Positions 8,372 to 16,929 of a DNA stretch of 64,000 nt are shown piece after piece. The stretch comes from an uncultured Opitutia bacterium. Lineage in GTDB: Bacteria > Verrucomicrobiota > Verrucomicrobiia > Opitutales > Opitutaceae. The first letter of the stretch is position 1. Each line of letters opens with the position of its first letter. The notes under the pieces were generated by a model that saw only the letters and a program-made list of their open reading frames with translations, made no database searches and had not been told where the DNA came from. The translations under genes and the position numbers were made by a program. The stretch lies in NCBI GenBank assembly GCA_903859715.1, contig CAIONS010000060.1, positions 1-64,000 on the forward strand, in the 5' to 3' direction.

Positions 8372-8935
8372 TCAGGGTGACTTCTGGCGCTCGGCTTTGA
8401 GGACGCCGATGCTGGTCAGGTTCCGGTAGCGCTCGGCGTAGTCCAGGCCATAGCCGACGACAAATTTGTCCGGGATCACAAAGCCGACGAAATCCGCCTC
8501 GAAGGGGACCTGACGGCGGCCCTTTTTGTCGAGGAGCACGCAGACGCGGAGACTGGCGGGCTGGAGCCCGCGAATCATGCCACTGACGAGCGCGAGGGTC
8601 TTACCGGTGTCGAGAATATCGTCGACGATGAGCACATGGCGGTCGGTGACATCGAGGGTCAGGCTGTGCACGAGCTTGGGTTTGCCCTGGGATTCGGTGG
8701 CGTTGCCGTAGCTGGAGATGCGGATGCAATCGAGGCGGACGGGGTTGTCGATCTGGCGCAGAAGATCCGCGGTGAACAAGATGGCGCCGTTCATAAGGGC
8801 GATCACGGTCAGTTCCTCGCTGCCATAGACGCGCTTAAGCTCGGCGCCGAGTTCCCGCACGCGCTGGCGGATGGCTTCCTCGCTCACGAGGACGGTTTCG
8901 ATGTCGGGGTGCAGGGCAGGGGTAGATGCGGCCAT
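8372..8935 (-). CDS. hpt: Hypoxanthine phosphoribosyltransferase
   Basis: 187 residues. The PRPP-binding motif is VLIVDDILDTGKTL. Upstream are the flexible-loop region SSYGNATESQGK and the NGAILFTADLLR segment, and the C-terminus has the PDKFVVGYGLDYAERYRNL motif typical of Hpt. It salvages hypoxanthine and guanine to IMP and GMP using PRPP. The start is set at ATG 8935 (MAASTPALHPD); the longer open frame upstream is Arg-rich and non-coding in character. Confidence 0.93.
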   Translation of the reverse strand: MAASTPALHPDIETVLVSEEAIRQRVRELGAELKRVYGSEELTVIALMNGAILFTADLLRQIDNPVRLDCIRISSYGNATESQGKPKLVHSLTLDVTDRHVLIVDDILDTGKTLALVSGMIRGLQPASLRVCVLLDKKGRRQVPFEADFVGFVIPDKFVVGYGLDYAERYRNLTSIGVLKAERQKSP

Positions 8936-8991
8936 GATGCGAAGGTCCGAGCGAGACAAACGGCGTCGGGCGTGGCAAGCCCGCCGAGGGC

Positions 8992-9111
8992 GGGAAGCAC
9001 GAAGGTCGAAATCCGAAATTCGAAGCGGAGCCACCCAGCAAACGATCACTTCGATACAGGGCCAGGGGCCGCACTCTAGTCGAATTTCGAATTTTCCCGC
9101 TTCGTGCTTCC
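8992..9111. repeat. Inverted repeat of the 'gaagcacgaaggtcgaa' family
   Basis: Arms at 8992-9024 and 9080-9111 are imperfect reverse complements sharing GGGAAGCACGAAG / CTTCGTGCTTCC and runs of TTCGAA. It fills most of the 253-bp gap between the divergent hpt and the ABC ATPase gene. A GCGGC-rich palindrome follows at 9112-9128. Related copies occur at 45656-45694 and 46869-46901. Confidence 0.65.
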
Positions 9112-9188
9112 GCGGCGTCCGCCGCGGCCGTATTCCTTTGACTTGGCTGGAGGCGAAACCTTGTTTCGGCGGCGATTAACCCGCGCGC

Positions 9189-10259
9189 ATGATTTCCATC
9201 CGCATTCAGAACCTGACCAAGCGCTTTGGGACAGTGACGGCGCTGCACCACCTGGATCTGACGATCAATCCGGGTGAATTGTTTTTCCTTCTCGGACCCA
9301 GCGGTTGCGGCAAAACCACGCTCCTGCGCAGCCTGGCAGGGTTCTATATCCCGGAGGAAGGGCGGATCTTTTTTGGCGACGAGGAAGTGACCCGGCTTGC
9401 CCCGCACAAGCGGAACACCGGCATGATGTTTCAGAGCTATGCGCTCTGGCCGCACCTGACGGTGGCGGAGAACGTGGCGTTCGGGCTCGAGGAACGAAAG
9501 GTCGCGAAGCCGGAGCTCAAGCGGCGCGTGGCTGAGGCGCTGGAGTCGGTGCGCATGGCGTCATATGCGGAGCGGCGCCCAAACCAGCTTTCCGGCGGCC
9601 AGCAGCAGCGCGTGGCGCTGGCGCGGGCACTGGTGATCCGGCCGCGCTGCCTGCTACTCGACGAGCCGCTGTCCAATCTCGATGCCAAGCTGCGGCTGGA
9701 AATGCGCATGGAAATCCGCCGGATCTGCAAGGAGTTCAAGCTGACGACGGTCTATGTGACGCATGACCAGAAGGAGGCACTGTCGATCTCCGATCGCATG
9801 GCGATGATGGATGGCGGGAAAATCCTGCAGGTTGGTTCGCCCGGGGAAATCTACCGGCGGCCCGCCTGCAAGACCGTCGCGAATTTCATCGGGGAGACGG
9901 ATTTCGTCGCCGGCAAGGTCACGGGGCTGTCCGGCGGCCGGATCACGATCGAGACAGCAATCGGCCGCTTTGAGGGCGTGGCGGGGGATCCCGCCGCGTC
10001 CGTTGCCCTGAACGATACGGTCACGCTCTCCATCCGCCCGGAGTGCTGGACGCTCAGCCGGGAGCGACCCACGGGAAATGCGGTGGCGGGACGAATCGGT
10101 GAGTCGGTGTATCAGGGCGAAGTCGCGCAGTATGATTTTATCACCGGCGGCCATACGCTGAAGATGCTCGAGCTGAATCCGCGGTTTCTCGATCCCGCGA
10201 CGTGCGGGGAGCTCTTCGCCAGCGTGGCGCCGGAGGACGTGGTCGTGTTGCGAAACTGA
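9189..10259 (+). CDS. ABC transporter ATP-binding protein, iron(III)/AfuC-FbpC type
   Basis: 356 residues. The order is Walker A GPSGCGKTT (about 38-46), Q-loop MMFQSYALWPH, signature LSGGQQQR, Walker B CLLLDEPLSNLD, H-loop YVTHDQ, then a C-terminal TOBE-like domain of about 120 residues with SIRPE. This matches the CUT1/Fe3+ class of importer ATPases. It is followed after 9 bp by the cognate solute-binding protein gene. The matching membrane permease is not here but at 25642-27336 on the other strand. Substrate (ferric iron or another oxyanion/metal complex) is inferred from the family. Confidence 0.85.
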   Translation: MISIRIQNLTKRFGTVTALHHLDLTINPGELFFLLGPSGCGKTTLLRSLAGFYIPEEGRIFFGDEEVTRLAPHKRNTGMMFQSYALWPHLTVAENVAFGLEERKVAKPELKRRVAEALESVRMASYAERRPNQLSGGQQQRVALARALVIRPRCLLLDEPLSNLDAKLRLEMRMEIRRICKEFKLTTVYVTHDQKEALSISDRMAMMDGGKILQVGSPGEIYRRPACKTVANFIGETDFVAGKVTGLSGGRITIETAIGRFEGVAGDPAASVALNDTVTLSIRPECWTLSRERPTGNAVAGRIGESVYQGEVAQYDFITGGHTLKMLELNPRFLDPATCGELFASVAPEDVVVLRN

Positions 10260-10268
10260 GGGACGCGC

Positions 10269-11900
10269 ATGATCAAGCGGACGATCATGATCGTGGCGCT
10301 GGTGGCGGTCGTGGCGCTGCCGTTTTTGCTGCGCTCCAAGCAGGCCGCGCCGGAGCGGGCCGATGTGACGCTGGTCATCATCACGCCGCACAACGAGGCC
10401 ATCCGGTCGGAATTTGCCCGGGGCTTCCGGAAATGGTATCACGAGCGCACGGGCAAGACGGTGCTGCTGGACTGGCGGGTGATCGGCGGCACGAGCGACA
10501 TCACGCGATTTCTGGAGGCCGAGTATGTGGCGGCGTTCCGGAATTACTGGACGGAAAAACTGGGCAAACCGTGGAGCGCGGAAATCCAGGCGGGATTCAC
10601 CAACCCGAAACTCGCGGCCGATGCGCCCGCTGTGGTGCGGGAGGCGCGCCGCGCATTTCTTGAATCCACGGTGACCTGCGGCATCGATCTGTTTTTTGGC
10701 GGCGGCAGTTACGATTTTGTCCGTCAGGCCGACGCGGGACGGCTGGTGCCATCGCAGCTGCTGCAGGTGCATCCCGAATGGTTTGGCGACGACGTGATTC
10801 CGCAGACCTATTCCGGCGAGGTTTACTGGGACCGGCAGGGATTGTGGTTTGGCAATGTGCTGAGCACGTATGGGATTCTTTATAACCGGGATTCCATCGC
10901 CCGGCTGGGCATCCCGTCGCCGCCGGCCCGCTGGGACGACCTGAAGGATCCGCGACTGGTGGGGGAAATCGGGCTGGCCGATCCGACCAAGAGCAGCTCG
11001 ATCGCGAAGGCGTTTGAAAACCTGATCCAGCAGAAAATCCAGAAACGGCTGGCGCTGCTGCGGCAGGCAAACGGAGGGCTCACGACCAAGGATTTGGAGG
11101 CCCAGGCGGTGCGGGAAGGCTGGGGCACTGGCCTGCAGCTGATCCAGCTGATCGGGGCCAATGCGCGGTACTTCACCGACAGCTCGCAGAAACCGCCGAT
11201 TGATGTCTCGCAGGGGGATTGCGCGGCGGGCATCGCGATCGATTTTTATGGCCGGGCGCAGGCCGAGGTGACGGAGGAGCGCGGCACGGGAAGACCCAGG
11301 CTGGTGTTTGTGGCCCCGCATGGCGGCTCGGTCGCCTCGGTGGATCCCATCGCATTGCTCCGGGGAACGAAAAACCGCGAGGTGGCGGAAGCGTTCATCG
11401 AATATACGCTGTCGATGGACGGGCAGAAGCTGTGGAACTTCAAACCCGGCACGCCGGGCGGGACGGAGCGGTTTGCCCTGCGGCGGATGCCGCTGCGGAA
11501 GGATTTTTATGCGCACAGCGAATGGAAACAGTACCGCAGCGATCCCGACGCCTCGCCCTTCGACGACGAGGATCATCTCGTCTATCGACCGGAGTGGACG
11601 GGCGGCCTGTTTCGGGAGCTGGCGTTCGTGATCCGGGTCATGTGTCTCGACACACACGACGAGCTGGCAGCGGCGTGGCGGGAAATCATTCGGGCGGGGA
11701 TGCCGCCGGCGGCGCTGGAGGCGCTCGGGGATATGTCGGCGATCAGCTACGGGCAGATGGACATCATCAAGCGGACGCTCAATTCCAAGGACAAGGTCGA
11801 CGAAGTCCGGCTGGCCAAGGAGCTCGCGGCCCGGTTTCGCGAACAATACCGCCGGGCGGCTGAGATCGCCCGGCTGGCTCCGCGACCGGCACCACACTGA
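10269..11900 (+). CDS. ABC transporter extracellular solute-binding protein (iron-type, long form)
   Basis: 543 residues with an N-terminal hydrophobic signal (residues 5-22) and no lipobox Cys. Recognisable binding-protein segments are VTLVIITPHNEAIRSEFARGF, FFGGGSYDFV, GLWFGNVLSTYGILYNRDS and WDDLKDPRLVGEIGLADPTKSS, typical of class II Fe3+/putrescine-type receptors. It is about 200 residues longer than FbpA, mainly through an insert after the first strand and a charged C-terminal extension. It is the periplasmic receptor for the ATPase encoded immediately upstream. Its stop overlaps the start of the next gene (TGATG). Confidence 0.82.
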   Translation: MIKRTIMIVALVAVVALPFLLRSKQAAPERADVTLVIITPHNEAIRSEFARGFRKWYHERTGKTVLLDWRVIGGTSDITRFLEAEYVAAFRNYWTEKLGKPWSAEIQAGFTNPKLAADAPAVVREARRAFLESTVTCGIDLFFGGGSYDFVRQADAGRLVPSQLLQVHPEWFGDDVIPQTYSGEVYWDRQGLWFGNVLSTYGILYNRDSIARLGIPSPPARWDDLKDPRLVGEIGLADPTKSSSIAKAFENLIQQKIQKRLALLRQANGGLTTKDLEAQAVREGWGTGLQLIQLIGANARYFTDSSQKPPIDVSQGDCAAGIAIDFYGRAQAEVTEERGTGRPRLVFVAPHGGSVASVDPIALLRGTKNREVAEAFIEYTLSMDGQKLWNFKPGTPGGTERFALRRMPLRKDFYAHSEWKQYRSDPDASPFDDEDHLVYRPEWTGGLFRELAFVIRVMCLDTHDELAAAWREIIRAGMPPAALEALGDMSAISYGQMDIIKRTLNSKDKVDEVRLAKELAARFREQYRRAAEIARLAPRPAPH

Positions 11901-14134
11901 TGAAAGTCGGGCGACTTCCCTGGGCGAGCCTTCGAGCGGATGTCATGCTTGTGGGGCTGATGATTGTTGCCATGGGGCTGTGGCCGGTAGGGCGGTGGTG
12001 GGCGGGGTCGAGATTGCTCGAGAACCGTCCGCATTTTTGCATCGAGATGTTCAGTGACACGGACTCGGTCGCCCAATTGTTCTACGATGGCGGAGAGGGC
12101 ATCAACGAGGCGCAGTCCGATACCTTGTTTGTCCGTCACGGGCAGATCAACCGGCTGGTATTCACGGTTTCCGTCCCGGTCATCAAGGGAATCAGGTTTG
12201 ATCCGCTGACCTCGGGAGGCACGGTTCGGATTTCTCGCGTTTGGTATGAGGATGCCACCGGAACCCGGGTGATCGAACTTCCAACGGAAGGGTTCAAGCC
12301 GGCGAATCAGATCGCCAGTATCACCCAGACTGGGGCAGCGGTCACGGTGGTCATGCCTGCGGGCGTGGACGATCCGCAGTTGGTGCGATCCTGGGCGACG
12401 CCTTTGGTTTTCCCCGGGCGGCCTCCGCCCTGGATGGCGATCGGGCTTTTGGTCGCGGGCTTGGGTGCGGTGGTCGTTGCGCTGAGCAGCAGGAAGCCGA
12501 TCACGCTGAGCGGCGCGGGTGCGGCGGCGGTGGGCGTCGCGCTCGTAACTGTGACATTTCTATGGCCCCTGCACCGGACGCTGGATTATCCGCTGTGGGA
12601 CGAGGCCAATTATCTCGGCTGGGGACAGAATTTTTGGCGCACGGGAAACCTGGGGGAAATCGCGGGATCGCCGGGATATCACCTGTGGTACGCAGCCTTG
12701 AGCACACTCTGGGGCGGGGGTGCCGCGATCTTCGCGAGCCAGTATGCCCTGAAGGGCCTGCTGGCAGGGCTGACCTTGGTGGTGGCCCGGCGTTGGTTCG
12801 ATTCGTGGTTGGTCGCCGGCCTGGTCGCCGTGAGCGTCGCACTCTCGCAGTGGCAGCTGACCTTTCCGCTCTTGGTTTATCATGCGGCGTTTGCCTGCTT
12901 CCTCGGGGCGATTGCAGTGGCTGACCGGAGCCGATGGGCGGCGATCGGATTGCTGGCGCTGGCGGCGCTGACCCGGCTCGAATATGCCTTCGCCGCGATG
13001 GTCACTGTGACGCTATGGTGGGCCGTCTGGCGCCGAACCGCGGTCCCGGGAAATTCGGCCGAAAGGTCACGGCGATCCCTCGGGATGAAACTGGGAGCGT
13101 TTCTTCCTCTACTCTTAGCGGCTTACGCCACATGGCATGTGCAAGGCTGGGCGTTGGGCGGTCAGCGAGGGTGGTTCGCGTTTCAGCAGCACTACACGGT
13201 CGGGCTGGCGGAGACCGGACAGCTCCCGGGCCTGAATCCCTGGCTGGATTATCCCGGAATTATTAAACGGGATTTCCCCGGGGCTCATTCCTTGGCGGAG
13301 GCGTGGCGCATCAATCAAGGCGCGGTGATGCACCATCTCGGGAGAAACCTTGCGGCGGTCCCAGCCCGGTTGGGGGATTTTTTTATCACGCCGCATCCTG
13401 GTCGTTATGGCTGGATGATGGCCCTGACCCTTGGCCTGGCGGCGTTAGCGGGAGCAGCGACGTTTTCGTCTGGCGGACAACTCAGTTTCGCCGACTGGGT
13501 GCGGCCTCGACGTTGGGGCATCGCGGTCACCCTGGCAGGAGCGGTGGCTACGCTGCCGGGGATGATGGTCTACGCCAAGACGGCCTACCTGCTGCCGATG
13601 ATCCCTCTGGTGTGGCTGTTGATCGCGGTCAGCGCGGCGTGGGTGAGATCGAACCTGCCTGCGACCGAGGGGCATGCCCGTAGCTGGGTCGGGGCCGTCG
13701 GGCTCACTCTGATTGGCTCTGCCGTAGCGCTCACTGCGCCGCGGCCACTGGCGGTCCCGCAAGCCCAACCGGTGCGTCAGGATCTCGCCGTCATCCGCCG
13801 GGAATGTCCGCCACCGGCAAGGCTGCTCGGCTTGGGATCAGAATCCTATGCGGTGTACCTCGGTCCCGGTTATGCGGGAATCGAGCCGCTCAACAGTGGC
13901 GTCGGCCGCGCCAGCACGGGTCCCGAGGCGACCTTGGCGCAGCTGCTGGAGTATTATCATCCCGACGCCATCCTGGTGACGGACATGTGGCGTGCCTCCG
14001 CCTTTTTAAACTCAAAGGAGTTGGATGGTCTGCTTAAACAAGGGTGGCGCAAAGTTCCACTGGCCGAGGGAGAATTGTACCTGGCGCGAACGGTTCCCTC
14101 ACCGAGTCAGGACCGGGATGCAGGACGCCGGTAG
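11900..14134 (+). CDS. Multi-pass membrane glycosyltransferase-like protein (GT39/ArnT style)
   Basis: 744 residues with a first TM helix at about 15-31, an extra ~130-residue periplasmic beta domain, then about 10-12 TM helices. The first large loop after residue ~230 contains LDYPLWDEANYLGWGQ, which resembles the acidic DE-containing loop of GT-C fold enzymes that use polyprenyl-phosphate sugars. The C-terminal part is a soluble domain. It would transfer a sugar in the periplasm; the acceptor is unknown. The start codon overlaps the upstream stop by one base. The last 28 bp overlap the convergent GNAT gene. Confidence 0.65.
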   Translation: MKVGRLPWASLRADVMLVGLMIVAMGLWPVGRWWAGSRLLENRPHFCIEMFSDTDSVAQLFYDGGEGINEAQSDTLFVRHGQINRLVFTVSVPVIKGIRFDPLTSGGTVRISRVWYEDATGTRVIELPTEGFKPANQIASITQTGAAVTVVMPAGVDDPQLVRSWATPLVFPGRPPPWMAIGLLVAGLGAVVVALSSRKPITLSGAGAAAVGVALVTVTFLWPLHRTLDYPLWDEANYLGWGQNFWRTGNLGEIAGSPGYHLWYAALSTLWGGGAAIFASQYALKGLLAGLTLVVARRWFDSWLVAGLVAVSVALSQWQLTFPLLVYHAAFACFLGAIAVADRSRWAAIGLLALAALTRLEYAFAAMVTVTLWWAVWRRTAVPGNSAERSRRSLGMKLGAFLPLLLAAYATWHVQGWALGGQRGWFAFQQHYTVGLAETGQLPGLNPWLDYPGIIKRDFPGAHSLAEAWRINQGAVMHHLGRNLAAVPARLGDFFITPHPGRYGWMMALTLGLAALAGAATFSSGGQLSFADWVRPRRWGIAVTLAGAVATLPGMMVYAKTAYLLPMIPLVWLLIAVSAAWVRSNLPATEGHARSWVGAVGLTLIGSAVALTAPRPLAVPQAQPVRQDLAVIRRECPPPARLLGLGSESYAVYLGPGYAGIEPLNSGVGRASTGPEATLAQLLEYYHPDAILVTDMWRASAFLNSKELDGLLKQGWRKVPLAEGELYLARTVPSPSQDRDAGRR

Positions 14135-14559
14135 ACATCGGGATCGAGCTTTTCCATGTAGCGATCCGGATGGGCGACGGCAGTGAAGCCGTGGCGGGCG
14201 TAAAGCGAATGGGCGTCGCGGGTGACCAGGTTGAAGCGGCGGAGGTTCTGCAGTTTCGGATGTTCCAGCGTGGCCTTGATCGCGGCCTTAGCCAAGCCAT
14301 GCCCGCGATGGGGCTCGAGCACATACACATCGCAAAGGTAGGCGAACGTGGCGTGGTCGGTGATAACGCGCACCAATCCGACCTGGGCGTTATCGGCGGT
14401 GTAGATCCCGAGGCAGAACGATCCGGTGAGTGCGCGGGCGACGGTTTCTCGCGAAATACCCGCGGCCCAGTAGCTGGTGGTCAGGTACGCGTGGATGGCG
14501 TCGACATCGAGCCGGGCAGGGTCGTCCGAAATGACGTAGGCGCCGTGCGTGATTTCCAC
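14107..14559 (-). CDS. GNAT family N-acetyltransferase
   Basis: 150 residues. The acetyl-CoA binding motif A is seen as DVYVLEPHRGHGLAKAAIKATLEH, and a C-terminal FNLVTRDAHSLYARHGFTAV matches the GNAT beta-6/7 region. A small acetyltransferase of unknown substrate. The start is GTG 14559 (VEITHGAYVIS). It lies 3 bp downstream of rpe and is probably co-transcribed; its 3' end overlaps the convergent glycosyltransferase gene by 28 bp. Confidence 0.85.
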   Translation of the reverse strand: MEITHGAYVISDDPARLDVDAIHAYLTTSYWAAGISRETVARALTGSFCLGIYTADNAQVGLVRVITDHATFAYLCDVYVLEPHRGHGLAKAAIKATLEHPKLQNLRRFNLVTRDAHSLYARHGFTAVAHPDRYMEKLDPDVYRRPASRS

Positions 14560-14562
14560 GGG

Positions 14563-15219
14563 TCAGGCCAGGCTGGAAATGTCAGCCGCGAACTTGGCGC
14601 GATCGGCGGCGCGATAGAACGATGTGCCGGCGACAAATGTGTCCGCGCCTTCCGCCCGGCATTCGGCGGCCGTGGCCACATCGATGCCACCATCGACCTC
14701 GAGGCGAAACGTCAGACCAAGTTCGCGGCGACGGTCGGAAATCCGACGCAATTTCGGCATCACGTCCCGTCGAAACGGCTGGCCGCCGAAACCGGGCTGC
14801 ACCGTCATCACGAGCACCAGGTCAACCAAGGGCAGCACAGGCTCAATGGCAGTGGCGGGCGTGCCGGGATTGAGGACGATGCCGCACTTGCAGCCGAGCG
14901 CCCGGATCCGGGCCAGTGTGCCGGCGTGGTCGTAAGCCGGCTCGATGTGGATGCTGATCTGATTGGAGCCGGCATGGGCGAAGGCCTCGATGTAGCGGTG
15001 CGGCTCATCGAGCATCAGGTGAGTGTCGAAGAACAGCTTCGAACCCGGACGGATCGCCGCGACCGTCTGCGGCCCAAAGGAAAAGTTCGGGACGAAGTGC
15101 CCGTCCATGATGTCGAGATGGATCCACGACAGGCCGAGTTCCTCCACTGCGCGAACACTCGCCCCGAGCTGGGCGTGGTCACCGGCCAGCAGCGAGGGAG
15201 ACAGGATGGGTGCGTGCAT
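14563..15219 (-). CDS. rpe: Ribulose-phosphate 3-epimerase
   Basis: 218 residues, a complete TIM barrel. Motifs in order: ILSPSLLAGD with the loop Ser, HLDIMDGHFVPN (metal/catalytic His and Asp), FDTHLML, MTVQPGFGGQ and the C-terminal EVDGGID with the second catalytic Asp. It interconverts ribulose-5-phosphate and xylulose-5-phosphate in the pentose phosphate pathway. The start at ATG 15219 (MHAPILSPS) is chosen because the open frame beyond it is Arg-rich shadow sequence overlapping lptE. Confidence 0.94.
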   Translation of the reverse strand: MHAPILSPSLLAGDHAQLGASVRAVEELGLSWIHLDIMDGHFVPNFSFGPQTVAAIRPGSKLFFDTHLMLDEPHRYIEAFAHAGSNQISIHIEPAYDHAGTLARIRALGCKCGIVLNPGTPATAIEPVLPLVDLVLVMTVQPGFGGQPFRRDVMPKLRRISDRRRELGLTFRLEVDGGIDVATAAECRAEGADTFVAGTSFYRAADRAKFAADISSLA

Positions 15220-15224
15220 GGCGC

Positions 15225-15737
15225 TCACCAGACGTCGAGGACGGTGTGGGAAATCTTCTGAGCGATGGCCTCCGCGAGCAGCGGCAGGGTCTGATACTCG
15301 GATTGCAGCTGACCGCTGTCGGTGTAGGCATCGCGCGTCACGCTGACCTTGCGGGCGGTGAAGAGCTCCTTGCCGGTATGATTGTCGCGCAAGGTGCACT
15401 CGGTGGTGAGCGTCAGGGCGAATTTTCGCGCCAAGCCGGTGTCATCCTCGCGCGCGGCGGTGACATCGCGGTGGAAGTCGTGGATCACGACGCGGAGGGT
15501 GGCGTCGGCCTCCTCCGCGGAATTCACCAGCGTCACGCGTCCGTCATGGAGGAAGGCTTCGCGAAGCTGCGTGCTCACAATGGCCTGGGCCTGGGGCAGG
15601 AGGGTCTTGTTCGAGGCCGGCTCGACATACAGGGTGGTGAAACCGGGCTTGGCGTCCGTGCCGAGCTGATAGTGCGCGCAGCCGGCGAAGCAGAGTGCGG
15701 CGGCGAGCAAGCCAACGAAAATAGGGCGGAGAGCCAT
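15225..15737 (-). CDS. lptE: LptE-family LPS-assembly lipoprotein
   Basis: 170 residues with a signal peptide ending in FAGC (Cys20), an acceptable lipobox. The body reads as a LptE-like fold: GFTTLYVEPASNKTLLPQAQAIVSTQLREAFLHDGRVTLV, then a beta-rich C-terminal half. In the outer membrane LptE plugs the LptD barrel that inserts lipopolysaccharide. LptD is not in the window. It sits between bamD and rpe in the minus-strand envelope cluster, 5 bp before rpe. The family call rests on overall pattern because LptE sequences are poorly conserved. Confidence 0.72.
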   Translation of the reverse strand: MALRPIFVGLLAAALCFAGCAHYQLGTDAKPGFTTLYVEPASNKTLLPQAQAIVSTQLREAFLHDGRVTLVNSAEEADATLRVVIHDFHRDVTAAREDDTGLARKFALTLTTECTLRDNHTGKELFTARKVSVTRDAYTDSGQLQSEYQTLPLLAEAIAQKISHTVLDVW

Positions 15738-15747
15738 GCGCTGGTCA

Positions 15748-15856
15748 GTTGAAAGTTGAACGGTGAAAGTTGAAAGCCGGAAACGGAACTAACTTACGGC
15801 CATTGGACCATCCGGACTTCGACCGGTCTTTCAACCTTCAACCCATCACTTTCAAC
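15748..15856. repeat. Inverted repeat of 'gttgaaagttgaa' units
   Basis: Arms at 15748-15776 and 15828-15856 are imperfect reverse complements made of GTTGAAAG / CTTTCAAC units. It fills the gap between bamD and lptE. A related single-sided stretch (gagttgaaagatgaaag) occurs near 61090. Confidence 0.65.
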
Positions 15857-15858
15857 CC

Positions 15859-15880
15859 TGATCGCCGGAAGCGGCGATCA
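15859..15880 (-). terminator. Hairpin at the end of bamD
   Basis: Perfect 9-bp stem TGATCGCCG / CGGCGATCA with a GAAG loop. The bamD stop codon is in its right arm. No clear T tract follows, so it may act with the neighbouring repeat rather than as a canonical terminator. Confidence 0.5.
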
Positions 15881-16918
15881 GAACAGCCAGAAGTGCTTCT
15901 TGTGCGGCGCGGTCTCGACGGGTTTGCCCGAAGCCTTGGCCTCGACGGTGGCGAGCATCACCTTGGCGCGCTTGGCGACGTCCGAGTCAGGATAGGCGGT
16001 GATGGCCTCGTTGTAGAATACCTTGGCGGCGACATAATTGTCGCGCTTGTAGAAATAGAAATCGGCGATCTTGATTTTACTCTCGGCCAACAGCTTTTTC
16101 ATCGTGTCGACTCCCTTCGCCGCCTCGCCGATCTTGATGTCACTCGGGTAGAGAATCATGAAGTCCTCGTAATACGTGATGGCCTCCAGGGTGGAGGCCT
16201 GGTCGTAGTAGGGACCCTGGACGAGCGAGGCGTTGGCCTTCGCGATCAGCAGATAGGCCTCGGGCGCGAGCAGGCTCTGCGGGTAGGTGTTGATCATCCG
16301 GTCGAGGGCATTGATGGCGTCCTCCGTGTTCTTCAGCAGCAAATGACCGCGGGCGATAGTCATCAGCGCGAGCGGACCGTAGTCCCCGTAGGGCGCGTCG
16401 ATGAGAACAACCTCAAGGAAATCGATGCCGCGGCTGCGGGCGGTGAAGCCCGGGATGATGCCCCAGAGCCGGGGACGGCCGCCATCGACGAGGATGGAGG
16501 CGATGCGGTAGAGTTCACCGATGATCTCATTGAAACGCTTGGTATTCGGGTAACGGCCGACGACCTGCTGAAACGCATCGAAGGCATCAATGTACTGCTT
16601 CCGCGCCAGGCGCAGCTTGCCGACCCGGTAAAGGGCCTCGGGCGCATACACTGAATTGGGATATTTCTTGCCGACCTTTTGGTAGCTGCTGATCGCCGAG
16701 TGAATGCTCCCGTTTTCCTCGGCGGTCCGCGCCTTGTTCATGAGCTCGACGGCATTGCGGCTCTCGCTCCCGGTGACGCCCGCGAGCGCGCCGCCTTCAA
16801 TCCGCCAGCCGGTCTGGGGACTCCACACCAATTCAGCCGCGAGGCGGCCGGGCAGGCAGGAAAGGACGGTCGCGAGAATGAGCCCGAATGGCAGGCGACG
16901 GAGCAAGAAAGGAAACAT
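15878..16918 (-). CDS. bamD: BamD-like outer-membrane assembly TPR protein
   Basis: 346 residues. There is an N-terminal signal (residues 5-28) and then at least four TPR-like repeats: AISSYQKVGKKYPNSVYAPEALYRVGKL, AFDAFQQVVGRYPNTKRFNEII, AINALDRMINTYPQSLLAPEAYL and AAKVFYNEAITAYPDSDVAKRA. This is the BamD/ComL pattern, the BAM-complex lipoprotein that docks BamA. It is longer than E. coli BamD (245). The only lipobox candidate is the weak VLSC, and an Ala-X-Ala-type site follows, so lipid anchoring is uncertain. It sits 11 bp downstream of fabH. Confidence 0.75.
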   Translation of the reverse strand: MFPFLLRRLPFGLILATVLSCLPGRLAAELVWSPQTGWRIEGGALAGVTGSESRNAVELMNKARTAEENGSIHSAISSYQKVGKKYPNSVYAPEALYRVGKLRLARKQYIDAFDAFQQVVGRYPNTKRFNEIIGELYRIASILVDGGRPRLWGIIPGFTARSRGIDFLEVVLIDAPYGDYGPLALMTIARGHLLLKNTEDAINALDRMINTYPQSLLAPEAYLLIAKANASLVQGPYYDQASTLEAITYYEDFMILYPSDIKIGEAAKGVDTMKKLLAESKIKIADFYFYKRDNYVAAKVFYNEAITAYPDSDVAKRAKVMLATVEAKASGKPVETAPHKKHFWLF

Positions 16919-16929
16919 GATGATGGAAA

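Noticed and set aside
9654-11897. 747-codon minus-strand frame opposite the iron-binding-protein gene
   Set aside because: Arg/His/Gln-rich antisense shadow; the plus strand has a clear ABC ATPase and receptor.
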